Assembly (NCBI RefSeq): GCF_008973825.1
Contig: NZ_WCHR01000034.1
Coordinates: forward strand, 1-64,000
Length of the DNA: 64,000 bases
Direction: 5' to 3'
Source: Gemmobacter serpentinus
Lineage (GTDB): Bacteria > Pseudomonadota > Alphaproteobacteria > Rhodobacterales > Rhodobacteraceae
The notes below the pieces were generated by a model. The model was given only the letters and a program-made list of their open reading frames with translations, made no database searches and had not been told where the DNA came from. Positions 43,956 to 52,597 of the stretch are shown one piece after another (positions within the stretch are counted from its first letter, which is position 1; each line of letters starts with the position of its first letter). The position numbers and the translations under genes are program-made.

Positions 43956-44903
43956 ATGTCGGAGACCGTCCAGACCGCTGCGCCGCCCTCGCGTTACGAC
44001 GCGTCGATGGCGGCTGACCACGCAAGCTGGCTTGCGCGGCTGGACGAGATCTGCGCCGATGAAGGCTATTTCGAGCCACTCGGCGCACGCCACCATGCCT
44101 TCTTCGCCGATGAAGGCCCGACGCTGATCGTGTCCTTCGAGACCGTCGAACAGGTGCGCGCCCGCAAGGACCAGATGCCCTTCGCGCTGTCGGTCGCCGC
44201 CCCGCGTGGCTGGTCGCAGCTCTGCATCCTGTCCGAGGGCGAAACCTGGTATCGCGACCCGGCGGTCTATCGCTATTTCGACCGGCTGGTCGATGATGCG
44301 TTTTTCGAGGATTTCGACCGCGTGCTGTTCTATGGCGCGGGGATGGGGGGCTATGCCGCCTGCGCCTTCTCGGTCTGTGCGCCGGGGGCCACGGTGCTGG
44401 CCGCGGCACCGCGCGCGACGCAAGACCCTGCCGTCGCCGGCTGGGATCGCCGCACGCTGGATGCCCGCCGCCTGAACTTCACCGATCGTTTCGGCTTTGC
44501 CCCCGATATGGTCGAGGGCACGGGCGAGGTCTTCATCCTGCACGACCCGCGCGACGTGATGGATGCGATGCACGCCGCCCTTTTCACCCGGCCCTTCGTG
44601 ACCCAGTTGCGCACGCCGTTCCTGGGTGCGCGCCCAGATCAGGCGCTGGACGCGATGGGTTTGCTGCCGGGCCTGCTGGCCGATGCGGCCGAAGGCCGTC
44701 TGAGCGCCACGCGCTTTGCCCGGCTGTGGCGCAGCCGCCGCAGCTTTGGTCCCTGGCTGCGCGCCATGCTGACCCATGTCGAGGCCCAGGGCAGCCTGCG
44801 CCGCGCGCTCGGCATCTGTCGCTCGGTCAATGCCCGGCTTCAGGCACCGCGCTTCCGCCGCCGCCAGACCGAAATTGAAGCGCAGCTTGGCGGCAAGGGC
44901 TGA
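43956..44903 (+). CDS. Stand-alone alpha/beta-hydrolase-like protein lacking the catalytic residues
   Basis: A 315-aa protein homologous to the C-terminal third of the 748-aa protein at 37647. Shared landmarks are ETWYRDPAVYRYFDRL, the elbow LFYGAGMGGYAACAFS and FILHDPRDVMDAMHAALF. At the elbow the nucleophile Ser is Gly129 (GAGMGG against GASMGG), and the His position is Ala225 (FLGARPD against LMGHRLG). The acidic position is kept. It therefore looks like a binding or scaffold form of the domain, not an enzyme. Relatives in databases may carry a phosphoadenosine phosphosulfate reductase label, for which I see no motif. The start at 43956 is tentative; ATG 43929 would add nine residues. Confidence 0.78.
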   Translation: MSETVQTAAPPSRYDASMAADHASWLARLDEICADEGYFEPLGARHHAFFADEGPTLIVSFETVEQVRARKDQMPFALSVAAPRGWSQLCILSEGETWYRDPAVYRYFDRLVDDAFFEDFDRVLFYGAGMGGYAACAFSVCAPGATVLAAAPRATQDPAVAGWDRRTLDARRLNFTDRFGFAPDMVEGTGEVFILHDPRDVMDAMHAALFTRPFVTQLRTPFLGARPDQALDAMGLLPGLLADAAEGRLSATRFARLWRSRRSFGPWLRAMLTHVEAQGSLRRALGICRSVNARLQAPRFRRRQTEIEAQLGGKG

Positions 44904-44961
44904 GGCCGCCCGCGCCACATATCTGGGCGCGGCCAGACCAGCCTTCAGCCTGCGCGGTCTC

Positions 44962-45351
44962 TCACCCGGCCAGAACCCAAAGATCCTTTGCCCTTTGCCG
45001 CGTCAGGGTTGCGCGGCAGCCATAGATCACCATCGGCTCGGCCGATCCGCCATGCATCTGATAGCCCTCCGCCGCGCAAGCCTCATCGCGGAAGGTGACC
45101 CAGGCCCGTTGTGCGGCCCGCAGATGCGCCTCAGCCCCGCGCTGATCTTGCGGCAACGCCGCATCGATCGCCTTCATTGCCGCCATCGCGGATTTATAGG
45201 CATCATTCAGATCGGCATCGGCGCGCATCCAATCCTGTTCGGCGCAATAGGTCATCTCCATCTGCGCCATCGCATTGGCGCAATCCACATCCTGCGCCAT
45301 CGCCGCTGATGCAGCCATCAGGCCAAGTGCCGCCAGCACAAGCGCCCGCAT
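44962..45351 (-). CDS. LprI-like (DUF1311) exported protein
   Basis: A 129-aa exported protein. The signal peptide is MRALVLAALGLMAASAAMA, followed by QDVDCANAMAQMEMTYCAEQDW, the typical start of the DUF1311/LprI family. Four cysteines (in VDCAN, TYCAE, DEACAAEG and YGCRATLT) suggest two disulfides. Some family members inhibit lysozyme; others have no known role. Its ATG overlaps the stop of the upstream GFA-family gene, so the two form an operon. A GTG one codon earlier is possible. Confidence 0.85.
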   Translation of the reverse strand: MRALVLAALGLMAASAAMAQDVDCANAMAQMEMTYCAEQDWMRADADLNDAYKSAMAAMKAIDAALPQDQRGAEAHLRAAQRAWVTFRDEACAAEGYQMHGGSAEPMVIYGCRATLTRQRAKDLWVLAG

Positions 45352-45704
45352 CACAATGCCCGCCCGTCATGGGCAAAGGCATGGGCTGCAATCTCGCGCG
45401 GCTCCACCCCGTCCAGACAATTCACATTGATCGCCACCATCTCCGCCCCGTCCGGCGTCTGCCCAAGTGCATAGCTTTCGATCCCGCAGGTCTTGCAGAA
45501 CAGGTGATGGATCACATGCTTGTTGAACTGATAATCCGTCAGGTTCTCGGCCCCCTGTTCCAGCACGAAGGCCGATCTCGGCGCAAAGACCAGCACCGAT
45601 CCCAGCCGCTGACAGCGCGAACAATTGCAGGTGACCGGCTGATCCAGCGCAGCCTCCACCCGGTAGCGCACCGCGCCGCATTGGCATCCACCCTGATACT
45701 GCAT
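45351..45704 (-). CDS. GFA-family (CENP-V-like) zinc protein
   Basis: A 117-aa protein with the zinc-binding cysteine pattern of the glutathione-dependent formaldehyde-activating family: GGCQCGAVRY at the N terminus, TCNCSRCQRLG in the middle and FCKTCGIESY later. The family name comes from one debated activity; most members have no proven reaction. The start at 45704 is supported by GGAGGG upstream. The longer open frame is not coding, since the pyrC start overlaps it on the other strand. It is co-transcribed with the LprI-like gene. Confidence 0.88.
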   Translation of the reverse strand: MQYQGGCQCGAVRYRVEAALDQPVTCNCSRCQRLGSVLVFAPRSAFVLEQGAENLTDYQFNKHVIHHLFCKTCGIESYALGQTPDGAEMVAINVNCLDGVEPREIAAHAFAHDGRAL

Positions 45705-45833
45705 CGCGAGATCCCTCCATTCATGGCCCATTGCCAAGGCCACGCTATGCCGGTCACAGGCACAAGGCCAGCCCCGGCAAAAGCATCCCCGAATCCTCTG
45801 GAAAATCGTGGCGAGTTGCGATAGCCGCAAGCC

Positions 45834-46877
45834 ATGACCCAAAGCCTCACGCTCCGCCGCCCCGATGACTGGCACCTGCATCTGCGCGATGGCGCAATGC
45901 TGCAAGGTGTGCTGCCGGAAACCGCCCGCCATTTCGCGCGCGCGATCATCATGCCCAATCTGGTGCCGCCGGTGGTGACCGGGGCGCAGGCAGCAGCTTA
46001 CCGCGACCGCATCCTTGCGGCCCTGCCCGAAGGCGCGCGATTCGAGCCGCTGATGGTGCTATACCTCACCGAAGACAGCGATCCGGCCGATATCCGCGCA
46101 GCCCATGCAAGCGGCCTCGTGAAATCGGTGAAGCTCTATCCGGCGGGGGCCACCACCAACAGCCAGTCCGGCGTGCGCAATTTCGACAAGGTGCGCCCGG
46201 TGCTGGAGGCGATGGCCGAAATCGGCCTGCCGCTTTGCGTGCATGGCGAGGTCACCGCCTCCGAGGTCGATATCTTTGACCGCGAGGCGGTGTTCATCGA
46301 CACCGTGCTGGACCCGCTGCGCCGGGCGACACCCGGCCTGCGCGTGGTGATGGAACATATCACCACATCACAAGGCGTGGATTATGCCCGCGCGGGCGGG
46401 CCCGATCTGGGCGCCACCATCACCACCCATCACCTGATCATCAACCGCAACCACATCCTCGCCGGGGGCATCAAGCCGCATTACTACTGCCTGCCGGTCG
46501 CCAAGCGCGAGACCCACCGTCAGGCCCTGCGCGCGGCGGCGACGAGCGGCGATGCCTGCTTCTTCCTTGGCACCGACAGCGCGCCGCATGTCGATGCGCT
46601 GAAGGAACATGCCTGCGGTTGCGCCGGTTGCTTCACCGCGACCAATACCATGTCCTGCCTTGCCCATGTCTTTGAAGAAATGGGCGCGCTGGACCGGCTG
46701 GAAGCCTTCACCTCCTTGAACGGCCCCGCCTTCTACCGCCTGCCGGTGAACGAGGCGACGATCCGGCTGGTCAAGCACGACGCCCCCCATGCCTACCCGG
46801 ACAAGATCTATACCGAGGCAGGCCCGGTCACCGTCTTCAATCCCGGCTTCCCGCTGCATTGGACGGTCGAGGCCTGA
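45834..46877 (+). CDS. pyrC: Dihydroorotase (class II)
   Basis: Forms dihydroorotate from carbamoyl aspartate in pyrimidine synthesis. The 347-aa protein has the metal motif [10 protein letters not shown] (H14, H16), [15 protein letters not shown] with the likely carbamylated lysine, LCVHGEV, and the metal Asp in FLGTDSAPH. The C-terminal [16 protein letters not shown] is typical of E. coli-type PyrC. It is followed by two palindromic elements and pyrE, 76 bases downstream. Confidence 0.96.
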   Translation: MTQSLTLRRPDDWHLHLRDGAMLQGVLPETARHFARAIIMPNLVPPVVTGAQAAAYRDRILAALPEGARFEPLMVLYLTEDSDPADIRAAHASGLVKSVKLYPAGATTNSQSGVRNFDKVRPVLEAMAEIGLPLCVHGEVTASEVDIFDREAVFIDTVLDPLRRATPGLRVVMEHITTSQGVDYARAGGPDLGATITTHHLIINRNHILAGGIKPHYYCLPVAKRETHRQALRAAATSGDACFFLGTDSAPHVDALKEHACGCAGCFTATNTMSCLAHVFEEMGALDRLEAFTSLNGPAFYRLPVNEATIRLVKHDAPHAYPDKIYTEAGPVTVFNPGFPLHWTVEA

Positions 46878-46881
46878 CGCC

Positions 46882-46902
46882 CGGATTTTCGTCGAAAATC
46901 CG
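46882..46902. repeat. Palindromic element with TTTTCGTCGAAAA core, copy 2
   Basis: CGGATTTTCG and its complement flank a single T, starting 4 bases after the pyrC stop. It may act as a terminator or mRNA-end hairpin. Confidence 0.85.
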
Positions 46903-46910
46903 TAACTTCC

Positions 46911-46931
46911 CGCGTTTTCGTCGAAAACGCG
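46911..46931. repeat. Palindromic element with TTTTCGTCGAAAA core, copy 3
   Basis: CGCGTTTTCG and its complement flank a single T, 8 bases after copy 2. The outer bases differ from copy 2 but remain self-complementary. Confidence 0.85.
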
Positions 46932-46953
46932 TTCCGCACGCAAAGGACGCGCC

Positions 46954-47634
46954 ATGATCCCGACCTCGTTCCCGCCCAAGGAAGACATCGCCCGCCTCAC
47001 CGCCCGCGCCTTTCTGGAGATCGGCGCCGTCCATTTCAACGCGCGCGACCCATTCACGCTGGCCTCCGGCCTGCCCTCGCCGACCTATATCGACTGCCGC
47101 AAGCTGATCTCCTATCCGCGCATCCGCTCCACGCTGATGGATTTCATGGCGGTGACCATCATGCGCGAGGCAGGGTTCGAAGCCTTTGACAATATCGCGG
47201 GGGGGGAAACCGCAGGCATCCCCTTTGCGGCGCTGGTGGCCGAACGTCTGGCCCTGCCAATGAGCTATGTTCGCAAAAAGCCGAAAGGCTATGGCCGCAA
47301 TGCCCGCATCGAGGGCGCGATGTCCGAGGGCCAGCGCGTGCTGCTGGTCGAGGATCTGACCACCGATGGCGGATCGAAGCTGTCTTTCGTCGATGCGATC
47401 CGCGACACGGGTGCCACCTGCGGCTGGACGGCGGTGATCTTCTATTACGGCATCTTCAAAGAGACCGAGGCGCGCCTTGCCGATCATGGCGTCAAGCTGA
47501 TCCATCTCTGCACCTGGTGGGACATGCTGGCCGAAGCCCGCGCGCAAGGCAGCTTCGACGAAGAGACATTGGCGGGGGTTGAGGCCTTCCTGAACGACCC
47601 GCGCGGCTGGCAGGCCGCCCGCAGCAAGGCCTGA
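46954..47634 (+). CDS. pyrE: Orotate phosphoribosyltransferase
   Basis: Joins orotate and phosphoribosyl pyrophosphate to give orotidine monophosphate. The 226-aa protein has [18 protein letters not shown] near residue 40, [11 protein letters not shown] as the flexible-loop region, and the PRPP motif [14 protein letters not shown]. It lies downstream of pyrC, separated by two palindromes, and probably shares at least part of its transcript. Confidence 0.96.
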   Translation: MIPTSFPPKEDIARLTARAFLEIGAVHFNARDPFTLASGLPSPTYIDCRKLISYPRIRSTLMDFMAVTIMREAGFEAFDNIAGGETAGIPFAALVAERLALPMSYVRKKPKGYGRNARIEGAMSEGQRVLLVEDLTTDGGSKLSFVDAIRDTGATCGWTAVIFYYGIFKETEARLADHGVKLIHLCTWWDMLAEARAQGSFDEETLAGVEAFLNDPRGWQAARSKA

Positions 47635-47891
47635 GCGCCGCTTGACCCAAGGGCAACAGGCAAATCCCCGCCCATTACCCAGCTTCGGCTTGTGGGCAAT
47701 TTGGGGATATTGTTGCACCGAATCGGGAACGCGTCCCATGGGAGCGGCCCGCGCTGCATTCCACCGCAATATGTGGTAGGCTGGGTTCGCACCTCCGCGA
47801 GACCGGCCAGATATCCACAGGAATATCCCAGATTTGCCGAAAGCCCGCGGAAGGGCTATCGCCAATTGGGGCCAGATGAAGAGACCGGGTT

Positions 47892-49388
47892 ATGAACGAG
47901 ATCACGGCGATGAAACCTGTCGGTTTGCCCGCCACAGCCGAAACCGAGGCGCTGCCGCATAACATCGAGGCCGAGCAGCAGCTTCTCGGCGCGATCCTGA
48001 CCAATAACGACATTTACGACCGTATCGCCTCGCTGGTGCGGTCCGAGCATTTCTTCGATCCCGTCCACCAGCGCATTTTCGAGATCGCGGCAGCGCGGAT
48101 CCAGAAGAACGCGCTGGCCTCGCCCGTCACGCTGAAGGCGTTTCTCGAAGACGACGCAGGTCTGCGTGAACTGGGCGGCCCGGCCTATCTGGTGCGTCTG
48201 GCGGGGGCCGCGATCAGCGCCTTTGCCGCCCGCGATTTCGCGCAGATGATCTATGATCTGGCGGTGCGGCGCGAGCTGATCCAGCTGGGCCGCGATATCT
48301 CGGCCAAGGCGGGCAAGGTCGAGGTGACATCCGAGCCGCGCGAGCAGATCACCGAGGCCGAACAGCGGCTTTACAAGCTGGGCGAACAGGGCGTGGCGGA
48401 GCGCGGCTTTCAATCCTTCCTGAAGGCTGTGACCGATGCGGTGAACAGCGCCAACGCTGCCTATCAGCGCGGCGGCGGGCTTGCCGGCACCTCAACCGGG
48501 TTGATCGATCTCGACAAGAAGATGGGCGGCTTGCACCCGTCCGACCTTATCATTCTGGCAGGGCGTCCCTCGATGGGGAAGACCTCGCTTGCCACCAACA
48601 TCGCCTTCAACATCGCCAAGGCCTATAAGCGCGGCATGACCCATGAGGGGCATGAGGGCGCGATCGAAGGCGGCGCTGTCGGCTTCTTCAGCCTCGAGAT
48701 GAGCGCAGAACAACTTGCCGCGCGGATTCTGTCGGAGGCGGCCGAGGTGCCATCCGAACAGATTCGCCGCGGTGACATGACCGAGACCGAGTTCCGCCGC
48801 TTTGTGGAGGCCGCGAAATCGCTGGAAAGCTGCCCGCTTTACATCGATGACACGCCCGCCTTGCCGATCAGCCAGGTCGCGGCCCGGGCGCGGCGGCTGA
48901 AGCGCACCCATGGCCTTGATGTGCTGATGGTGGACTATCTTCAGCTTCTGAAAGGCACCGGGCGCGGTGAAAGCAACCGGGTGCAAGAGGTGTCGGAAAT
49001 CACCCAAGGCCTGAAGGCCATCGCGAAAGAGCTGAACATCCCCGTCATCGCGCTGTCCCAGCTGAGCCGGACGGTGGAAAGCCGCGAAGACAAGCGCCCG
49101 CAACTGTCGGATCTTCGCGAATCCGGCTCGATCGAGCAGGACGCCGATGTGGTGATGTTCGTCTACCGCGATGAATATTACCACGAACGCCTGAAACCGC
49201 CGGAGGATGATCCGCGCTTTGCAGAGTGGCTCGACAAGGCCGAGCGCGTGCATGGCAAGGCCGAGGTGATCCTTGGCAAACAACGCCACGGCCCGATTGG
49301 CACGGTGGAGCTTTCGTTCGAGGGGCGCTTTACCCGCTTTGGCAATCTTGTGCAGCCTTGGCAGTCGGAACCGCGCGACGAGTATTGA
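47892..49388 (+). CDS. dnaB: Replicative DNA helicase
   Basis: Hexameric helicase that unwinds DNA at the replication fork. The 498-aa protein has the N-terminal helical domain ([19 protein letters not shown]), a linker and the RecA-like domain with Walker A GRPSMGKT (224-231), then [23 protein letters not shown] and [18 protein letters not shown]. An insert around residues 245-258 ([15 protein letters not shown]) follows Walker A. The 257-base region before it has no supported gene. Confidence 0.96.
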   Translation: MNEITAMKPVGLPATAETEALPHNIEAEQQLLGAILTNNDIYDRIASLVRSEHFFDPVHQRIFEIAAARIQKNALASPVTLKAFLEDDAGLRELGGPAYLVRLAGAAISAFAARDFAQMIYDLAVRRELIQLGRDISAKAGKVEVTSEPREQITEAEQRLYKLGEQGVAERGFQSFLKAVTDAVNSANAAYQRGGGLAGTSTGLIDLDKKMGGLHPSDLIILAGRPSMGKTSLATNIAFNIAKAYKRGMTHEGHEGAIEGGAVGFFSLEMSAEQLAARILSEAAEVPSEQIRRGDMTETEFRRFVEAAKSLESCPLYIDDTPALPISQVAARARRLKRTHGLDVLMVDYLQLLKGTGRGESNRVQEVSEITQGLKAIAKELNIPVIALSQLSRTVESREDKRPQLSDLRESGSIEQDADVVMFVYRDEYYHERLKPPEDDPRFAEWLDKAERVHGKAEVILGKQRHGPIGTVELSFEGRFTRFGNLVQPWQSEPRDEY

Positions 49389-49430
49389 TCGCCGTTGCCA
49401 CTGGCCCCGCGTTACCGCTAAACCCGTGGG

Positions 49431-50117
49431 ATGAACCTGCAAGACCGCCAGTTCGACCTCGTGATCTTCGATTGCGACGGGGTGCTGATCGACAGCGAGA
49501 TCATCTCGCTGTCGATGCTGATCCATGAGTTGCAATTGCGCGGCGTCATGGTCGATCTGGACTATGTCTCGCGCAACTTTCTTGGCCGCAGCTATCCGAC
49601 CGTGATGCAGAAGATCCGCAACGAATTCGGGCTGGATCTGCCACCCGCATTCGAGATGCATTACCGTGCGCGCCTGCTGGCGGCGTTCGAGACCGATCTG
49701 AAGGTCATGCCCGGCGTGCGGGCGGCCCTGGACGGGCTGGCCCTGCCCCGCTGTGTCGCAACCTCGTCCAGCCCCGGGCGGGCTGAAGCCTCGCTGCGGC
49801 TGACTGGCCTCGATGACTTGATCGGGCCGCGTCTCTTCACCGCCTCCATGGTGCCGAACGGCAAGCCTGCGCCGGATCTGTTCCTGCACGCGGCACAGGT
49901 CTGCGGCGCCGATCCCGCGCGCTGTCTGGTGATCGAGGACAGCCTGACCGGCATCCGCGCCGGGCTGGCGGCTGGCATGACCGTCTGGCGTTTCACCGGC
50001 GGCAGCCATATGGCCGGGCGCAGCCTGACCCAGCCCGAAGATGCGACACCGCATCTTGTCTTTGACGATTTTGCCGGTTTTCTGGACCTTCACCCCGATT
50101 TTCGAGGCCCCGCATGA
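49431..50117 (+). CDS. HAD-family phosphatase (sugar-phosphate type)
   Basis: A 228-aa haloacid dehalogenase-type hydrolase. The nucleophile motif is VIFDCDGVLIDSE (D14, D16), with TSSSPGRAEASLRLTGL as motif II, and VIEDSLTGIRAGLAAGM as motif IV. A helical cap inserted after motif I places it near beta-phosphoglucomutase/sugar phosphatase enzymes. It is the first gene of the polyol cluster and overlaps the regulator start (ATGA), so a sugar or polyol phosphate substrate is likely. Confidence 0.88.
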   Translation: MNLQDRQFDLVIFDCDGVLIDSEIISLSMLIHELQLRGVMVDLDYVSRNFLGRSYPTVMQKIRNEFGLDLPPAFEMHYRARLLAAFETDLKVMPGVRAALDGLALPRCVATSSSPGRAEASLRLTGLDDLIGPRLFTASMVPNGKPAPDLFLHAAQVCGADPARCLVIEDSLTGIRAGLAAGMTVWRFTGGSHMAGRSLTQPEDATPHLVFDDFAGFLDLHPDFRGPA

Positions 50118-51085
50118 GCCGCGCCCCCAGTGCCAAAGCCGATCAGGAACCCACCGTTCAGGACGAGGCCGCACGGGCGGGCTGGCTTTATTATGTCGCG
50201 GGCATGACGCAGGATCATATCGCGACCGAAATGGGCGTCAGCCGTCAGCGGGCGCAACGGCTGGTCAGTCGGGCGATGGCGGATGGGCTGATTCAGGTGC
50301 GCCTGAACCACCGGATCGGGGCCTGCATGGATCTGGAACGCGCGCTGCGCGACCGCTTTGGCCTGAATCGTGCCCGTGTCGTGCCGGGGCTTGGTGCCGG
50401 GGCCGACCCGGTTCTGGGGCTGGCCCCGGCAGCCGCAGCCGAGCTGGAGCGCGTCTTGCGCATGGCCGATCCGCAGGTGATCGGCCTTGGCACCGGGCGG
50501 GCCCTGCGCGCGCTTGTCGACGCGATGGAGCCGTTGGAGGCCCCGCAGCATCGCCTTGTCTCGCTGATCGGCAATATCGCCCCCGATGGCTCTGCCTCGT
50601 TCTTCGATGTGGTCATGCGGATCTCCGACAAGGTGCGCGCGCCGCATTACCCGATGCTGGTGCCGGTGGTCTCCCCCACCGAGGCCGAGCGCGCGGCCTT
50701 CCACAAACTGGCCCCGGTGCAGCGCGTGCTGGAACTGGCGCGGACGGCGGATGTGATCTTTGTCGGCGTGGGCCAGATGTCCGATGACGCCCCCTTGCAC
50801 AAGGACGGGTTCGTCTCGACCGAGGAACTGCGCCAGATGCAGGCGGCGGGTGCCGTGGGCGAGGTCGCGGGCTGGGTCTTCGATTCGCGCGGGCAATACC
50901 TAGATTTCGGCATCAATACCCGCACTGGCGGTGTGCGGGTCGAGCCGGGGCTTGATCGCCCCGCCATGGGCATTGCTGCGGGCCAGACCAAGGTTCCCGC
51001 GATCAGGGCCGCGCTGAAATCCGGCATTCTCAATGGTTTGGTAACCGACGCCCCCACCGCCGAAGCCATCCTTTCCGACCGCTGA
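50114..51085 (+). CDS. smoC: SorC/DeoR-type sugar-binding transcriptional regulator
   Basis: A 323-aa regulator. The N-terminal helix-turn-helix is MTQDHIATEMGVSRQRAQRL (about residues 31-50), followed by the SorC sugar-binding domain (about 70-320) with GLGTGRALRALVDAM, ISDKVRAPHYPML and the C-terminal GVRVEPGLDRPAMGIAAG. It should respond to a sugar or polyol phosphate and control the downstream transport and dehydrogenase genes. A candidate operator lies between it and smoE. The symbol follows the Rhodobacter sphaeroides polyol operon and rests on synteny. Confidence 0.87.
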   Translation: MSRAPSAKADQEPTVQDEAARAGWLYYVAGMTQDHIATEMGVSRQRAQRLVSRAMADGLIQVRLNHRIGACMDLERALRDRFGLNRARVVPGLGAGADPVLGLAPAAAAELERVLRMADPQVIGLGTGRALRALVDAMEPLEAPQHRLVSLIGNIAPDGSASFFDVVMRISDKVRAPHYPMLVPVVSPTEAERAAFHKLAPVQRVLELARTADVIFVGVGQMSDDAPLHKDGFVSTEELRQMQAAGAVGEVAGWVFDSRGQYLDFGINTRTGGVRVEPGLDRPAMGIAAGQTKVPAIRAALKSGILNGLVTDAPTAEAILSDR

Positions 51086-51132
51086 CCTTCGCATCTGCAG
51101 CGTATCAGGGGGATTGACGTCTTCGTGATGAT

Positions 51133-51167
51133 GTGAGCATTTAACCGCAATGCGATGATTTGCTCAC
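51133..51167. promoter_or_regulatory. Candidate operator of the polyol operon
   Basis: The inverted repeat GTGAGCA (51133-51139) and TGCTCAC (51161-51167) lies between regulator and smoE, ending 20 bases before the smoE start. Spacing of about 28 bases centre to centre suits a tetrameric SorC-type regulator. Confidence 0.6.
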
Positions 51168-51187
51168 GCATCCAGGGAGGATTACCG

Positions 51188-52501
51188 ATGAACATGACCT
51201 GCCGTGCCCTGTTGGGCGCGACCGTCTCGCTCACCCTTGCGGGTGCCGCGATGGCCGAAACCACCATCACCGTGGCGACCGTGAACAACGGCGACATGAT
51301 CCGTATGCAATCGCTGATGGACGGCTTTTACGCCAAGCATCCCGACATCAAGGTCGACTGGGTGACGCTGGAAGAAAACGTGCTGCGCCAGAAGGTCACG
51401 ACCGACATCGCCACCAAGGGCGGCCAGTTCGACGTGATGACCATCGGCACCTATGAAGCCCCGATCTGGGGCAAGCAGGGCTGGCTGGTCAACCTGAACG
51501 ACCTGCCCGCCGAATATGATGTGGACGATCTGCTGCCCGCCATCCGTGGCGGCCTGACCGTGGACGGCAACCTGATCGCCGCGCCGTTCTATGGCGAAAG
51601 CTCGATGGTGATGTATCGCACCGACCTGATGGAAAAAGCGGGCCTGACCATGCCCGAAGCGCCCAGCTGGGCCTTCATCAAGGAAGCCGCCGAGAAGATG
51701 ACCGACAAGTCGGCCGAGGTCTATGGCATCTGCCTGCGCGGCAAGGCCGGCTGGGGCGAGAACATGGCCTTCCTGACCGCCATGTCCAACAGCTTTGGTG
51801 CCAAGTGGTTCGACATGGACTGGAAGCCGCAGTTCGACCAGCAGCCCTGGAAAGACACGCTGAACTTCTATCTCGATCTGATGACCAATTACGGCCCGCC
51901 CGGCGCGTCGAACAACGGCTTCAACGAGAACCTCGCGCTGTTCCAGCAAGGCAAATGCGGCATGTGGATCGATGCGACCGTCGCCGCATCCTTCGTGACC
52001 AATGCCAAGGAATCGACCGTGGCAGACAAGGTGGGCTTTGCGCTCGCCCCCGACAATGGTCTGGGCAAGCGCGGCAACTGGCTCTGGGCCTGGAACCTCG
52101 CCATTCCGGCAGGCACCCAGAAGGAAGACGCAGCCAAGGCCTTTGTCGCCTGGGCAACCTCCAAGGAGTATCTGGCAGAGGTCGCCGCGAAAGAGGGCTG
52201 GGCCAACGTTCCCCCGGGCACCCGCTCGTCGCTCTATGCGAACCCGGAATACCAGAAAGTGCCGTTCGCCAAGATGACGCTGGAAAGCATCAACGCGGCT
52301 GACCCGACCCACCCGACCGTGGACGAAGTGCCCTATGTCGGCGTGCAATTCGTGGCGATCCCGGAATTCCAGGGCCTCGGCACCATGGTGGGCCAGCTGT
52401 TCTCGGCAGCCCTTGCAGGCTCGTCCACGGCGGATGCCGCGCTGGCACAGGCACAGGCGATCACCACGCAGGAAATGACCCGCGCGGGCTACATCAAGTA
52501 A
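51188..52501 (+). CDS. smoE: Polyol ABC transporter substrate-binding protein
   Basis: Periplasmic receptor for sorbitol/mannitol-type polyols. The 437-aa protein begins with a signal peptide (MNMTCRALLGATVSLTLAGA, cleaved near AMA-ETT). The rest is a family 1 solute-binding protein (NNGDMIRMQSLMDGFYAKHP, FDVMTIGTYEAPIWGKQGW, and a C-terminal PYVGVQFVAIPEFQGLGT). AGGGAGG precedes the start. It is the first of the transporter genes, and a hairpin after it may keep its message more abundant than the permease mRNA. The substrate is inferred from the two dehydrogenases in the operon. Confidence 0.93.
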   Translation: MNMTCRALLGATVSLTLAGAAMAETTITVATVNNGDMIRMQSLMDGFYAKHPDIKVDWVTLEENVLRQKVTTDIATKGGQFDVMTIGTYEAPIWGKQGWLVNLNDLPAEYDVDDLLPAIRGGLTVDGNLIAAPFYGESSMVMYRTDLMEKAGLTMPEAPSWAFIKEAAEKMTDKSAEVYGICLRGKAGWGENMAFLTAMSNSFGAKWFDMDWKPQFDQQPWKDTLNFYLDLMTNYGPPGASNNGFNENLALFQQGKCGMWIDATVAASFVTNAKESTVADKVGFALAPDNGLGKRGNWLWAWNLAIPAGTQKEDAAKAFVAWATSKEYLAEVAAKEGWANVPPGTRSSLYANPEYQKVPFAKMTLESINAADPTHPTVDEVPYVGVQFVAIPEFQGLGTMVGQLFSAALAGSSTADAALAQAQAITTQEMTRAGYIK

Positions 52502-52533
52502 CGTAAACCGCGCTTTCGGTTTCGTTCCTCCCC

Positions 52534-52564
52534 GGCGGGGTCGGGCCTCTCTCCCGGCCCCGCC
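52534..52564 (+). terminator. Attenuator-like hairpin between smoE and smoF
   Basis: GGCGGGG and CCCCGCC arms, with further CGGG/CCCG pairing inside, form a GC-rich stem-loop 33 bases after the smoE stop. There is no T run. Similar hairpins in ABC operons favour excess binding protein. Confidence 0.6.
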
Positions 52565-52597
52565 ATCTTCATCTTTCTCCGACATTCAGGACACGCC

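Noticed and set aside
43956-44903. Phosphoadenosine phosphosulfate reductase
   Set aside because: Relatives may carry this label, but no PAPS-binding loop or catalytic Cys motif is visible. The sequence shows a hydrolase-like elbow region instead.
47811-47819. DnaA box-like ATATCCACA upstream of dnaB (possible origin)
   Set aside because: A single near-match with no cluster of boxes, no AT-rich unwinding region and no dnaA or dnaN nearby. Not enough to call an origin.
47692-47895. Small 67-aa open frame before dnaB
   Set aside because: No ribosome site, no recognisable features and arginine/proline-rich composition typical of GC-rich non-coding frames.
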